DNA of 19,163 nucleotides from Candidatus Dadabacteria bacterium (GCA_020054175.1 JAGVLR010000245.1:1-19163), one strand, 5' to 3'; numbered from the stretch's first letter, positions 8,222-16,397 are shown. The notes: a model not told the origin generated them from the sequence alone. Translations and numbers: made by a program.

Positions 8222-8859
8222 AAGTCCTTATCGCCGACGACCATCCGGTTGTGAGACAGGGTGTTAAACAAATACTTTCCGAGGGGTTCAGGCTCCATCA
8301 GTTCGGAGAGGCGGAAAACGCGAAAGAGGTGTTCGAGAACATCTCCAGGAAGAAATGGGACATCCTGATTCTGGACGTTAACCTGCCGGATATCAACGGG
8401 CTCGAGATACTGAGACAAATAAAGAAGGTCCAGCCGGACCTCCCGGTGCTGGTGTTTACGATAATAGACGAAGACCAGATAGCCGTGAGAGTTCTCAAGG
8501 CCGGGGCCTCCGGATTCATCTCCAAGGGCTCGCTGCCGGACGAGCTGCTGACTGCTGTGAGAAAGATTCATACCGGCGGGAGGTATGTGAGCCCGCATCT
8601 CGCGGAGAAGCTCGTTTTTAACATATATACCGGCGACGAGAAGCCGGTTCATCACAGACTGTCGAACCGCGAGTATCAGGTTATCTGCCTTATAGCGTCG
8701 GGAAAATCCGTAAAACTGATAGCCGAGGAGCTGTATCTCAGCGTTCAGACTATACGGACCTACAGGACGAGGATTCTTGAAAAGATGAATATGAAGACGG
8801 ATGCCGAGCTTATTCACTACGCCATCCAGAACCACATTATTTACACGCCTTCAGTTTGA
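8215..8859 (+). CDS. NarL/FixJ-family response regulator 2 (REC-LuxR HTH)
   Basis: This 214-residue protein matches regulator 1 in length. Its receiver domain keeps Asp8/Asp9, Asp54 (LILDVNLP), Thr82 and Lys104. The LuxR HTH contains RLSNREYQVICLIASG and SVQTIRTYRTRILEKM. About 43 of 214 residues differ from regulator 1, mostly in receiver surface positions and the last ten residues. Recognition-helix residues are conserved apart from one Ile/Val change. The start overlaps the kinase stop in ATGCTGA, which suggests translational coupling. Differences on the receiver surface may insulate the two pairs or only reflect drift, and cross-talk is possible. It lies directly upstream of the haem-propeller gene, a likely target. 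Confidence 0.95.
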   Translation: MLKVLIADDHPVVRQGVKQILSEGFRLHQFGEAENAKEVFENISRKKWDILILDVNLPDINGLEILRQIKKVQPDLPVLVFTIIDEDQIAVRVLKAGASGFISKGSLPDELLTAVRKIHTGGRYVSPHLAEKLVFNIYTGDEKPVHHRLSNREYQVICLIASGKSVKLIAEELYLSVQTIRTYRTRILEKMNMKTDAELIHYAIQNHIIYTPSV

Positions 8860-8930
8860 TGCATATGCATACAGTTTTCCCGGGCTATAGCGTGATAGCA
8901 GTGCGTTTTTGTTTTACGACCACATTGTGC

Positions 8931-8946
8931 GCTACAAAATTGTAGC
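8931..8946. repeat. Inverted repeat GCTACAA-AA-TTGTAGC
   Basis: This is a perfect 7-bp inverted repeat with a 2-bp centre. Flanking TGTGC and ACA extend it imperfectly. It lies at the upstream edge of conserved block copy B. Its TACAA/TTGTA halves resemble the half-sites in the copy A palindrome, so it is a candidate operator for the same regulators. Confidence 0.45.
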
Positions 8947-9037
8947 ACATCGTATTACATCGCGATGGCAATAGTTATTACGTGAATATCATTGTTATGT
9001 GGATAGAAATGAATTACCGGATATTTTAAAATCGACT
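8933..9037 (+). promoter_or_regulatory. Conserved operator-promoter block, copy B (upstream of haem-propeller gene)
   Basis: This matches copy A at constant offset: TACAAA (8933), ATTACAT (8954-8960), AATATCATTGTT (8985-8996), GGATAGAAAT (9001-9010) and ATCGACT (9031-9037). The core is TAGAAA (9004-9009), a 17-nt spacer, and TAAAAT (9027-9032), with predicted transcription start near 9039. Sequence between the blocks has diverged while spacing has not, which points to function. Kinase 2 and the gene at 9161 are therefore predicted to be co-regulated. Confidence 0.6.
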
Positions 9038-9062
9038 GTACGTTACAGCAAAACCTATCGAC

Positions 9063-9102
9063 GATTCGGGAAAAGATTCGGAAAAACGATGATTCGGGAA
9101 AG
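9063..9102 (+). repeat. Three direct repeats of GATTCGG(G)AAA in a leader
   Basis: Copies are GATTCGGGAAAA (9063-9074), GATTCGGAAAAA (9075-9086) and GATTCGGGAAAG (9091-9102), with a decayed fourth, GATCCGAACGG, from 9111. They lie between the predicted transcription start and the ribosome-binding site of the gene at 9161. They could be protein-binding sites on DNA or mRNA, or a small tandem duplication. Confidence 0.6.
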
Positions 9103-9160
9103 CCGGAAATGATCCGAACGGAGAAAATAATCTATAACAAAAGGAGGAGGTAACGAGAAT

Positions 9161-11296
9161 ATGCGTAACTGGGTTAAGAGTTTACTCTTAGTTATGGTAT
9201 TAGCATTAACCCTACCGTTAACCTACGGCGGCTGCGGCGGCGGTGGTAACGGAGGGGGTCCTGGCCCTACCCCCGATCCGGATATAGTAATTGACGCTGA
9301 CGACATTGGCGGATACGTCAGGACCAACGGCGTTCCGGAGGCCGGCGTATGGGTCATCGCCGAGACAATGCAGGTTCACGAGAACCTGGGCAATCCGGGT
9401 ATATATCAGAAAGTCGTAGTAACGGATGGACAGGGCCGTTTCGTAGTGCCCGATCTTCCTGAAGCTACTTACGATGTCTGGGTAAGAGGCTACGGTTTAA
9501 GGGATTCTGACGCTATACAGGTCACCCCCGGGAATATTGTTGAGCTCGAAGCTGTTCAGGCTGCGAACCCGAGAGAAGCCGCGCTCGTTTATCCGGCTAA
9601 CTACTGGTTTGCGATGCTCGACATACCGGAAGACAGCGAGCTTCCCGGCACCGGGCCGGATGGCAACGGATGGGCGCCGACCCTCCAGAGCCAGGCTCAG
9701 TTTGTCAACACTTCCAAGCTCGGCTGCCAGCTCTGTCACCAGCTCGGTATTGCTGATACCAGGCTGAGGGACGGCGAAGCATACGACTTCGGCTGGAAAA
9801 AAGCAGGGACTATGAACAACACGGCAAACGGACTCGGAAGAACGGCCATGGTAAGGACGTTCGGCGACTGGGGCGCCAGGATATCCGCAGGAGAATATCC
9901 GAGCCAGGTTCCCCCGAGGCCGTCCGGAAAGGAAAGGCACATGGTTCTCACGATGTGGGAATGGGGTGATTTCTATACCTACGCACACGACGAGACGGCT
10001 ACGGACAAGCGTAACCCGTTCCTCTATCCCTACGGTCCCGTATACGGTGTCGACATAGGCCAGGACTACACGCTTATGGTAGACCCGGTCAATCACTTCT
10101 CTACGAGATATCCGACCCCGACTCTCGGAGGCTTCGATACGCCGTGGTGTACCCAGACCTTTAAAAGCCTTTTCGACGAAGAACCAGGACCGAACTCATT
10201 CCAGACACTCGGATGCCCGGCTCCCGACGGAACGACGGCGCACGCGGGCGCATATCCCAATCCTGCAAACCCGCACAACCCGATGTTCGACGACACGGGT
10301 AAGGTATGGCTGACGACACAGGTCAGAAGAGAGTGGCAGGAAGATTTCCCTGACTTCTGTCTCGACGACCCGGTTATCATGGGCACCCCGGAATCCCCGA
10401 GAAGGCACCATCGTCAGCTCGGATATTTCGACACGCTGACCGAAGAGACGGTTCTTATAGACACCTGCTACGGCACGCACCACCTTCATTTCGATGAGGA
10501 AGGTTATCTCTGGACGAGTGGAGACAGCTTCGTTTTCGGCAGGTTTGATCCGAGCACCTTCAATCCGGACGATCCGAGCACCCTCGGGCCTTCGCAGAGG
10601 TGGTGGGAAGTCGTTGTCGACTCCGACGGCGACGGAGCCGCGGATACGCCGATCATCGGATTTAACTACGGTATCATCCCGAACATCTTCGACGGGACGA
10701 TATGGACGGCCATCCCCGGTTACCCGGGCCGTATAGTAAGGTTCGACAAGGCTACGGAAAAGTTCGAGACGTACATTCCGCCCGCTCCCGGACACGGCGG
10801 CAGGGGTATCGACGTCGATACGAACGGAGACGTCTGGATATGTCTCTCCGGCAGCTCGCACATCGCCAAGTTCGAGCGCGACAAGTGCGCACAGACCTGG
10901 GGTACCGGCACTCAGTGCCCCGAAGGCTGGACGCTCTGGGATATTCCTGGTCCTCTATTCGAAGGAACAAACCAGAAGTCCGACAACCACTACTACACCT
11001 GGGTCGACTGGTTTGACACAGGCGGTCTCGGCGTAAACACGGTTGTCTGCATGGGCACGGGTTCCGACTCCGTTATAGCGTTCCTTCCGGACACGGAAGA
11101 ATTCGTCAGGACCTACGTTCCTTACCCGATGGGCTTCTACCACAGGGGACAGGACGGCAGGATCGACGATCCGAATGCCGGATGGAAAGGAAGAGGCTGG
11201 TGGGTTGACTACGGCAGCGACCCGATGCTTCACACGGAAATCGAGAAAGGGTTCATCTTCCACACTCAGTATCGTCCGGACCCCCTTGCTCATTAA
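9161..11296 (+). CDS. Secreted mono-haem beta-propeller protein (carboxypeptidase-regulatory-like + Vgb-like)
   Basis: The 711-residue protein has an N-terminal signal sequence ending at YGGC (Cys25) and then a Gly/Pro-rich linker. This looks like a lipoprotein, although Tyr at -3 is not canonical. Residues about 48-130 resemble a carboxypeptidase-regulatory-like beta-sandwich. A single CQLCH at 189-193 is a covalent haem-c site. The remainder to about 700 resembles a streptogramin-lyase/Vgb-type beta-propeller, with repeats such as DTNGDVWICLSGSSHIAKF and many Trp/Tyr residues. An AAGGAGGAGGT ribosome-binding site fixes the start. Haem c implies export and a redox role; drug inactivation by a Vgb activity is not implied. 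A paralogue fused to cupredoxin lies at 18538-19163. The substrate and the distal haem ligand are unknown. Confidence 0.85.
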   Translation: MRNWVKSLLLVMVLALTLPLTYGGCGGGGNGGGPGPTPDPDIVIDADDIGGYVRTNGVPEAGVWVIAETMQVHENLGNPGIYQKVVVTDGQGRFVVPDLPEATYDVWVRGYGLRDSDAIQVTPGNIVELEAVQAANPREAALVYPANYWFAMLDIPEDSELPGTGPDGNGWAPTLQSQAQFVNTSKLGCQLCHQLGIADTRLRDGEAYDFGWKKAGTMNNTANGLGRTAMVRTFGDWGARISAGEYPSQVPPRPSGKERHMVLTMWEWGDFYTYAHDETATDKRNPFLYPYGPVYGVDIGQDYTLMVDPVNHFSTRYPTPTLGGFDTPWCTQTFKSLFDEEPGPNSFQTLGCPAPDGTTAHAGAYPNPANPHNPMFDDTGKVWLTTQVRREWQEDFPDFCLDDPVIMGTPESPRRHHRQLGYFDTLTEETVLIDTCYGTHHLHFDEEGYLWTSGDSFVFGRFDPSTFNPDDPSTLGPSQRWWEVVVDSDGDGAADTPIIGFNYGIIPNIFDGTIWTAIPGYPGRIVRFDKATEKFETYIPPAPGHGGRGIDVDTNGDVWICLSGSSHIAKFERDKCAQTWGTGTQCPEGWTLWDIPGPLFEGTNQKSDNHYYTWVDWFDTGGLGVNTVVCMGTGSDSVIAFLPDTEEFVRTYVPYPMGFYHRGQDGRIDDPNAGWKGRGWWVDYGSDPMLHTEIEKGFIFHTQYRPDPLAH

Positions 11297-11325
11297 TACG
11301 TAACAAGAATCAGTTTTGAAATAAA

Positions 11326-11365
11326 AGGTCAGGGACCCATGAAAATGGGTCCCTGACTTCTTTTT
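11326..11365 (+). terminator. Rho-independent terminator of the haem-propeller gene
   Basis: A perfect 12-bp stem, TCAGGGACCCAT (11329-11340) and ATGGGTCCCTGA (11345-11356), closes a GAAA tetraloop and is extended by three further pairs. CTTCTTTTT follows on the 3' side. It lies about 30 nt after the stop at 11296, so the genes downstream need their own promoter. Confidence 0.95.
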
Positions 11366-11436
11366 GAAAAATAAGTTTTTATTGCAAGTCGTATATGAAA
11401 GAGGTATCTCTTTACGGATACGATCAGGGAGGGCAA

Positions 11437-12402
11437 ATGCGTTTAATTCTTTTATCGTTGGTTTTTTGTTTTTCTCTTTTTGCTTTACAGGATTCGAATG
11501 CTGAAACCGAGCTTGAAAACCCCTACGTCAATAACTACCCATTTAAGAGTGTCTTAATAAAATACGAAAACAAAACGAGCTACGGGCACGGGGAAGGCGA
11601 TGACGGCGCCACTTATACCGGGACGGAAGAGTTATACATAAAAGGAGACAAAACCCTCCGGATTACCGCCAAGGAAAGACCGGATGAAAATGGGGAGGAG
11701 GTTACGCTGAAGGGTATGAAGATCGTTAACGCCGAGGAAGAATTCGTCATTGACGTTGACGAGAAAGAAGCCGTTAAAATAGACAACCCGCATAAATACG
11801 GCAAGGCACAGTATGACAAGCTGAGCGATGAAGAGAAGAAAGAATTTCATAAGAGAATGGAGAAGAGAAAGGTGATATCCATGGATCTTCTCGGCGTCGG
11901 GCATAAGACGGGAACCGAAACTATTCTCGGGAAGACCTGCGACATATACGAAAGCGGCCAAAAGCCCAGCGGGGATTACATGAGTAAAGTGGTGGAGGGC
12001 GTGCCGCCCCCCGGCTACGCCAAGATCTGGGTTTGGAGGGAAGCCGGCATACCGCTCAAGATGATAACGGAAGATTACGGGTATTCTTCGGAAACCGTAG
12101 CGACAAAGATAGAGGAAAACATCGATATACCCGACAGCAAGTTCCAGGTACCCGAAGGAGTCGAAGTCATATTCGACGAAAGGGCTTCGGAATCGGCCAA
12201 GAGCGAGACCCTCTCGAGATTCGAGCTCTACAGATACGGAGTCCGTCAGAACCTTAGATTCAAGACACCGGGTGAAGTGCTTAATCCGGAGGGAGAATGG
12301 GTGCCTGCAGATTCGCCGGAAGGCAAAAAGCTTCGTGAAGAGGCCGATGCCAAAAGGAAAGCCAAAATAGGGGCGACGCCTTCACCCAAGAAAACTGATT
12401 GA
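11437..12402 (+). CDS. Secreted LolA/DUF4412-like protein, paralogue 1 of 3
   Basis: An ATG at 11395 is in frame, but the ATG at 11437 follows AGGGAGGG at ideal spacing and begins a signal peptide ending near SNA, giving 321 residues. Features shared with the next two genes are NPYVNNYPFKSV near the mature N-terminus, YTGTEELYIK, ILGKTCDIYESG (Cys168, the only mature Cys), KIWVWREAGIPLKM and a VPEGVEVIFDE segment. The C-terminus has EGEWVPADSPEGKK and a charged tail. Alternating beta strands and the ILGxxCDxYE...WVW...PLK pattern suggest the LolA/DUF4412-type fold of envelope proteins, but I do not recognise a specific family member. It is probably periplasmic. No membrane anchor or catalytic motif is visible. 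Confidence 0.8.
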   Translation: MRLILLSLVFCFSLFALQDSNAETELENPYVNNYPFKSVLIKYENKTSYGHGEGDDGATYTGTEELYIKGDKTLRITAKERPDENGEEVTLKGMKIVNAEEEFVIDVDEKEAVKIDNPHKYGKAQYDKLSDEEKKEFHKRMEKRKVISMDLLGVGHKTGTETILGKTCDIYESGQKPSGDYMSKVVEGVPPPGYAKIWVWREAGIPLKMITEDYGYSSETVATKIEENIDIPDSKFQVPEGVEVIFDERASESAKSETLSRFELYRYGVRQNLRFKTPGEVLNPEGEWVPADSPEGKKLREEADAKRKAKIGATPSPKKTD

Positions 12403-12571
12403 GTGAATAGGGGAAAGCCTTTGTGGTCCAGCTCAGGATGAAGCTAAACAAAGCCGGCTTGTGGACGGCAATGAAGAAATGGAGTGCTCTGTAGCCCGCC
12501 GTGCAATTATTCGCAAACTGGGCGAAACCGTTTTTTGAAAAACAGGCTTGTGAGATAAAAGGGAGAAAAAG

Positions 12572-13540
12572 ATGAAGGCTTTATACGCCGGGATTTCGGT
12601 TTTCTTATTGATAGCTGCTTTCAGCATCCCTTCTTTCGGTGAAAAAGGGGAAAAGGACGGGGATTCTCGAAATCCTTATATTAAAACCTATCCCTTTAAA
12701 AGCGCCGTAATCAAATACACGGGCAAGACAGAGTATGGCTACGGCCATGTTGAAGAAGCCTATACGGGGACAGAAGCCGTATATATAAAAGAAGGCCGCT
12801 TGGCGAAAGAAACGAAGCTGAAAGAGCTCGATGAGGAAGAAACCACACAGGTGGAAACCCTCCAGATTATAGATCCAGAATATGCTTATGTAATAGATAT
12901 TACGGAAAAAAGCGGTGTGAAGGTCGATAATCCGTGGAAATATGGAAAAGTCGAATATGAGAAGTTGACGGAAACGGAGAAAGTGACTTTCCGGAAAAGA
13001 ATGGATGAAAGAGGAATAGTATCCCTAGACCTTCTGGATATCGGGAAAAAAATCGGCACCGAGAAAGTGCTGGGACGTGAATGCGATGTGTACCAGACAG
13101 GGGAGAGGTTTAACGATGAGGATATCGCCGCCGCAATGAAGAACGGCGAGCCCCTGGCGGATTTTAAAAAGATATGGGTCTGGAAGGACGCGATGATCCC
13201 TCTCAAGGTAGTAACCTTAAGCATGGATTCATCGTCTGAATTCACTGCCACGGCAATAGAGGAAAATGTTGATATACCGGATAAGATATTCGAGATCCCG
13301 TCAGGTATGAAAGTCGAGTTCGACGAATATCAGTCGGAGACCGCCAAGATAGATACTCTGAACAAGTTTCATCTCTACAAGACCGGGAAGTATAAACCGA
13401 TGAGAGTGAAGGCTCAGAAAGAAGTTATAACTCCGGAAGGAGAATGGGTCCCGGCGGATTCGCCTGAAGGGAAAAAGATACTGGAAACCGTGAAACCTAA
13501 GCCTGGAGCGGATAAATCCGGAGCGGCCGAATCGAAATAA
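12572..13540 (+). CDS. Secreted LolA/DUF4412-like protein, paralogue 2 of 3
   Basis: This 322-residue protein is preceded by AGGGAG and starts with a signal peptide that probably ends at SFG. It repeats the family marks: NPYIKTYPFKSA, YTGTEAVYIKEG, VLGRECDVYQTG (Cys171, the only mature Cys), KIWVWKDAMIPLKV, IEENVDIPDKIFEIP and a C-terminal EGEWVPADSPEGKK nearly identical to paralogue 1. It is separated from its neighbours by 169 and 179 nt gaps. It arose by tandem duplication. The specific function is unknown; a periplasmic lipid- or lipoprotein-related role is only a fold-based guess. Confidence 0.8.
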   Translation: MKALYAGISVFLLIAAFSIPSFGEKGEKDGDSRNPYIKTYPFKSAVIKYTGKTEYGYGHVEEAYTGTEAVYIKEGRLAKETKLKELDEEETTQVETLQIIDPEYAYVIDITEKSGVKVDNPWKYGKVEYEKLTETEKVTFRKRMDERGIVSLDLLDIGKKIGTEKVLGRECDVYQTGERFNDEDIAAAMKNGEPLADFKKIWVWKDAMIPLKVVTLSMDSSSEFTATAIEENVDIPDKIFEIPSGMKVEFDEYQSETAKIDTLNKFHLYKTGKYKPMRVKAQKEVITPEGEWVPADSPEGKKILETVKPKPGADKSGAAESK

Positions 13541-13719
13541 CGTTTGGTCCATGGTTGTAAAACCCGGATTTGAATACACGACGATAGAGGGTATTAATTT
13601 CGGTCGCATAAGAAGCGTCACCGAAGCCGGGGTGAGGTCATGTAAAGCTTGTTCCGGCCGAAAATTGAGCGGCTTTCGCTTTCTGTCCATGAGGAAATCG
13701 AGATGATCGGGGTGAGTCT

Positions 13720-14601
13720 ATGAAGAATTTGTGCTCGGCAATAGTTTTAGTGTGTCTGATTATTCTTTCGGGACCGTATTCTTTTGCTGAAAAGAACGAA
13801 AGCGGTTCCGATGCTTCCAATCCATATGTAAACGAATATCCATTTGACAGCGTTTTCGTGAAGTATGAAGGCGAAGCCGTTTACAATTACCAATCCAAGG
13901 ACAAACAGACTTACGAATGGACGGAGACGTTATACGTAAAAGACAACGTTATGGCCAGAGAGACCAAAGGCGTGACCCCTGGAAGGGAAGTGAATAATTT
14001 GCAGATTGTAGACGAGGAATTCGCTTATGTTATTAATCTGACAAATAAGCAGGGTGTAAAAGTCGACAATGCGAGCAAGTATGGCAAGGAAGAATACGCT
14101 AAGCTGTCTGCCGAAGAAAAAGCCGCATTCAAGAAACATCTGAACGAAAAGGGTGTTGTATCTCTTGATCTTCCCCCTGTCGGCAAAAAGGTAGGGACAG
14201 AGAAGATTCTCGGATATCTGTGCGACGTTTATGAGACCGGCGCAAAGCCTACCGAGGAAAACATAAAGCTGGCTGTGGAAAAGGGTGAACCGCTGCCCGA
14301 GCTCAGAAAGACATGGATTTGGAAGGATGCGTCGCTGCCGCTCAAGATGCTTGTCGAATCGGGCGACATCAGGATGGAATTTACAGCCGTTGAGATAAAG
14401 GAAAACACAGCTATTCCTCAAAGCACATTCGAAGTTCCCGAAGGCGTAAACGTAATCTACAACGAATACGAATCGGGCATTGCAAAGGCGGATACGCTGA
14501 ACCAGTTTCTGCTCTATAAAGCCGGGTCGGACGAGCTGCTTCGAATAAAAGCCGGGCCGCCGAAAAAGGGTATTTCTCCCGAGGACCTGGAAGTGCCTTA
14601 G
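13720..14601 (+). CDS. Secreted LolA/DUF4412-like protein, paralogue 3 of 3
   Basis: This 293-residue protein has GGGGTGAG before the ATG and a signal peptide that probably ends at SFA. It shares NPYVNEYPFDSV, TETLYVKDN, ILGYLCDVYETG (Cys168, the only mature Cys), KTWIWKDASLPLKM and FEVPEGVNVIYNEYESG. Unlike paralogues 1 and 2 it lacks the EGEWVPADSPEGKK tail and ends soon after the core, so the shared tail is dispensable to the fold. The three proteins keep the same core while their loops vary, which could mean partners or ligands differ. The function is unknown. Confidence 0.8.
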   Translation: MKNLCSAIVLVCLIILSGPYSFAEKNESGSDASNPYVNEYPFDSVFVKYEGEAVYNYQSKDKQTYEWTETLYVKDNVMARETKGVTPGREVNNLQIVDEEFAYVINLTNKQGVKVDNASKYGKEEYAKLSAEEKAAFKKHLNEKGVVSLDLPPVGKKVGTEKILGYLCDVYETGAKPTEENIKLAVEKGEPLPELRKTWIWKDASLPLKMLVESGDIRMEFTAVEIKENTAIPQSTFEVPEGVNVIYNEYESGIAKADTLNQFLLYKAGSDELLRIKAGPPKKGISPEDLEVP

Positions 14602-14786
14602 AAAGACGGGGGCAGTAAAGCAGGTGCCGGGGGGGGTAGTTAGTGGGTTGTGGCGCCGGGACATCACGGGTTTTGTTTTTTAGCATTGATCTTGAAAGAG
14701 ACTAAAAAAAACTTGAAAATAACATATTAATCTACGGTCGCCTGTGCGCACGACGGTGTATGCGGAGCGATAATGGAGGGGCGAGA

Positions 14787-16397
14787 ATGACAAGCAAGTT
14801 TAACAGAAGGGATTTTCTTCGAATCATGGGAATGGGAGGAGCCGTGCTCGGCGCAGGCGGTGGCGGTCTTATCCTGAATTCGTGCGACAGATCGGGTGGC
14901 GGCGGTGGCGGCGGCGTCACTGATTTCGACCCCCGTTCCGCGGAAGGGTTCGTTCATCCTTTACACACGCCTGGAGACGACGGCTTTCTCGGGATATTCA
15001 ATCCCGATTCGCCGTTTTTGATAACGTCGAAGGACGCCAGCGTGGAGTTTCTGCCGGGAAAGCCGGCACCGGCATGGCAGTATGAAGTGGTCACGGGCGA
15101 CCGCACGTATTACAACCCTATATTCAGGCTTACCAAAGGGCAGACATTAGAAGCCACTATGGTAAACGAGCTCGAAGAGGAAACAATAATTCACTGGCAC
15201 GGCCTCGAAGTCGATTCCGCGAACGACGGGCACCCGAACAACGCAGTTCCGGGTGGAGCATCTTATAACTACAATTTCCCGATCCTGAACAGAGGGGCTA
15301 CCTACTGGTATCATCCCCATCCGGATAAACTCGTGGGAGAACAGTCCTATTACGGGCTCGCGAGTTTGTTTATAGTCGAGGACGAAAATGATACGGCGCT
15401 CCGAAATGCGCTCGACCTTTCGCTGGGCACGACTGAGCTGCCGCTCGTGCTTCAGGACAAGAATGTCGACGAGGCGGGTCAGCTGATTTTCGAGATGAAC
15501 CCGATGATACAAACTATCGGTGTTCTGGGAGACAGGATATTTGTTAATCAGACGATTAAACCGTTCCTCGATGTCGAGACCAGGATATACAGGCTCAGGT
15601 TTTTAAACTCCTCCAATTCACGCACATACAAACTTGCTTTTCTGAAGGGTTCCGAGAAGGTGCCTTTCAGTATTATAGGTAACGACGGCGGCCTCCTCGA
15701 CGTGCCCTATTCCGCGACAGAGGTATTCATTGGCATCGCCGAGAGGGTGGATGTACTTATCGACTTCAGGGGCTCTCAGGTCGGAGACGAAGTCTTCCTG
15801 AAGAGCGTGGCCTTTGACCCGATGGATCCGCTTACGGTGGATATGGACTTCAACCAGCCATCCACGCTCATGAACGGTGAGGAATTTTATGTCATGAAGT
15901 TCAATGTCGCCGAATCGACGAGCTACGACAGGCAGATTCCGTCTACTCTTTCGACTATAGTGCCGATTGATACAACGGACGCCGGAGAGAGGTTGATCAC
16001 TCTTCCAAACCCGATAGAAGGGGTATGGTTCATCAACAATTTCAGGTTCAATCCGGATGAAGTGCCGATCACTATACCCAGGGATACCACCGAGATATGG
16101 AGCATTTTTAACGGCCCGGCCGCCATGCCGCACCCGATTCACATACACGCCGTACAGTTCCAGATACTGGAGAGGGTGAACAGCCCCCAGCAGGTGAAAG
16201 ACCTGGCTATAGACGGCGCCGGAAGGATGCCGACAGACATGGGCTGGAAGGATGTTGTGCTTGTATGGCCGGGCGAGACGGTGAAATATGCAGTGAGATT
16301 CTCCATACCTTTCGAGGGCGAGCAGCTATATCTCTTCCACTGCCATAATCTCGAGCACGAAGATCAGGGTATGATGATCAATTATTCTATATTGTAA
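14787..16397 (+). CDS. Tat-exported multicopper oxidase
   Basis: This is a 536-residue laccase/CueO/bilirubin-oxidase-type enzyme. GGAGGGGCGAG before ATG 14787 favours this start over the in-frame ATG at 14760. The Tat motif NRRDFLR (residues 6-12) precedes a hydrophobic stretch ending LILNSC (Cys33), then a Gly run, so it may be a Tat-dependent lipoprotein. All four copper-binding segments are present: HWH (136, 138), HPH (176, 178), HPIHIH (449, 452, 454) and HCHNLEHEDQGM (518-529). Met529 is the axial T1 ligand. The enzyme couples one-electron oxidation of a substrate (phenols, metals or other) to reduction of O2. The Met-rich insert typical of CueO is not evident. It probably shares a transcript with the next gene (85-nt gap). 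The substrate is not predictable from sequence. Confidence 0.93.
   Translation: MTSKFNRRDFLRIMGMGGAVLGAGGGGLILNSCDRSGGGGGGGVTDFDPRSAEGFVHPLHTPGDDGFLGIFNPDSPFLITSKDASVEFLPGKPAPAWQYEVVTGDRTYYNPIFRLTKGQTLEATMVNELEEETIIHWHGLEVDSANDGHPNNAVPGGASYNYNFPILNRGATYWYHPHPDKLVGEQSYYGLASLFIVEDENDTALRNALDLSLGTTELPLVLQDKNVDEAGQLIFEMNPMIQTIGVLGDRIFVNQTIKPFLDVETRIYRLRFLNSSNSRTYKLAFLKGSEKVPFSIIGNDGGLLDVPYSATEVFIGIAERVDVLIDFRGSQVGDEVFLKSVAFDPMDPLTVDMDFNQPSTLMNGEEFYVMKFNVAESTSYDRQIPSTLSTIVPIDTTDAGERLITLPNPIEGVWFINNFRFNPDEVPITIPRDTTEIWSIFNGPAAMPHPIHIHAVQFQILERVNSPQQVKDLAIDGAGRMPTDMGWKDVVLVWPGETVKYAVRFSIPFEGEQLYLFHCHNLEHEDQGMMINYSIL

Larger units (their letters stand above)
8860..9160. other. Intergenic region: promoter block and leader of the haem-propeller gene
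   Basis: This 301-nt gap has no gene. Near its start, GCTAT (8884-8888) and ATAGC (8895-8899) followed by a T-rich stretch could be a weak terminator for regulator 2. The conserved block copy B lies at 8933-9037. The leader carries three GATTCGG-type direct repeats, and a strong ribosome-binding site, AAGGAGGAGGT (9141-9151), lies 9 nt before the ATG at 9161. Confidence 0.65.

Noticed and set aside
9161..11296. Virginiamycin B lyase (antibiotic resistance) assignment
   Set aside because: Only the propeller repeats are similar. The haem-c motif, lipoprotein-like N-terminus and added domain point to an envelope redox protein.
14629..14636. Run of eight G as a phase-variation tract
   Set aside because: It lies in a gap about 150 nt before the multicopper oxidase start, outside coding sequence and away from a recognisable promoter spacer.
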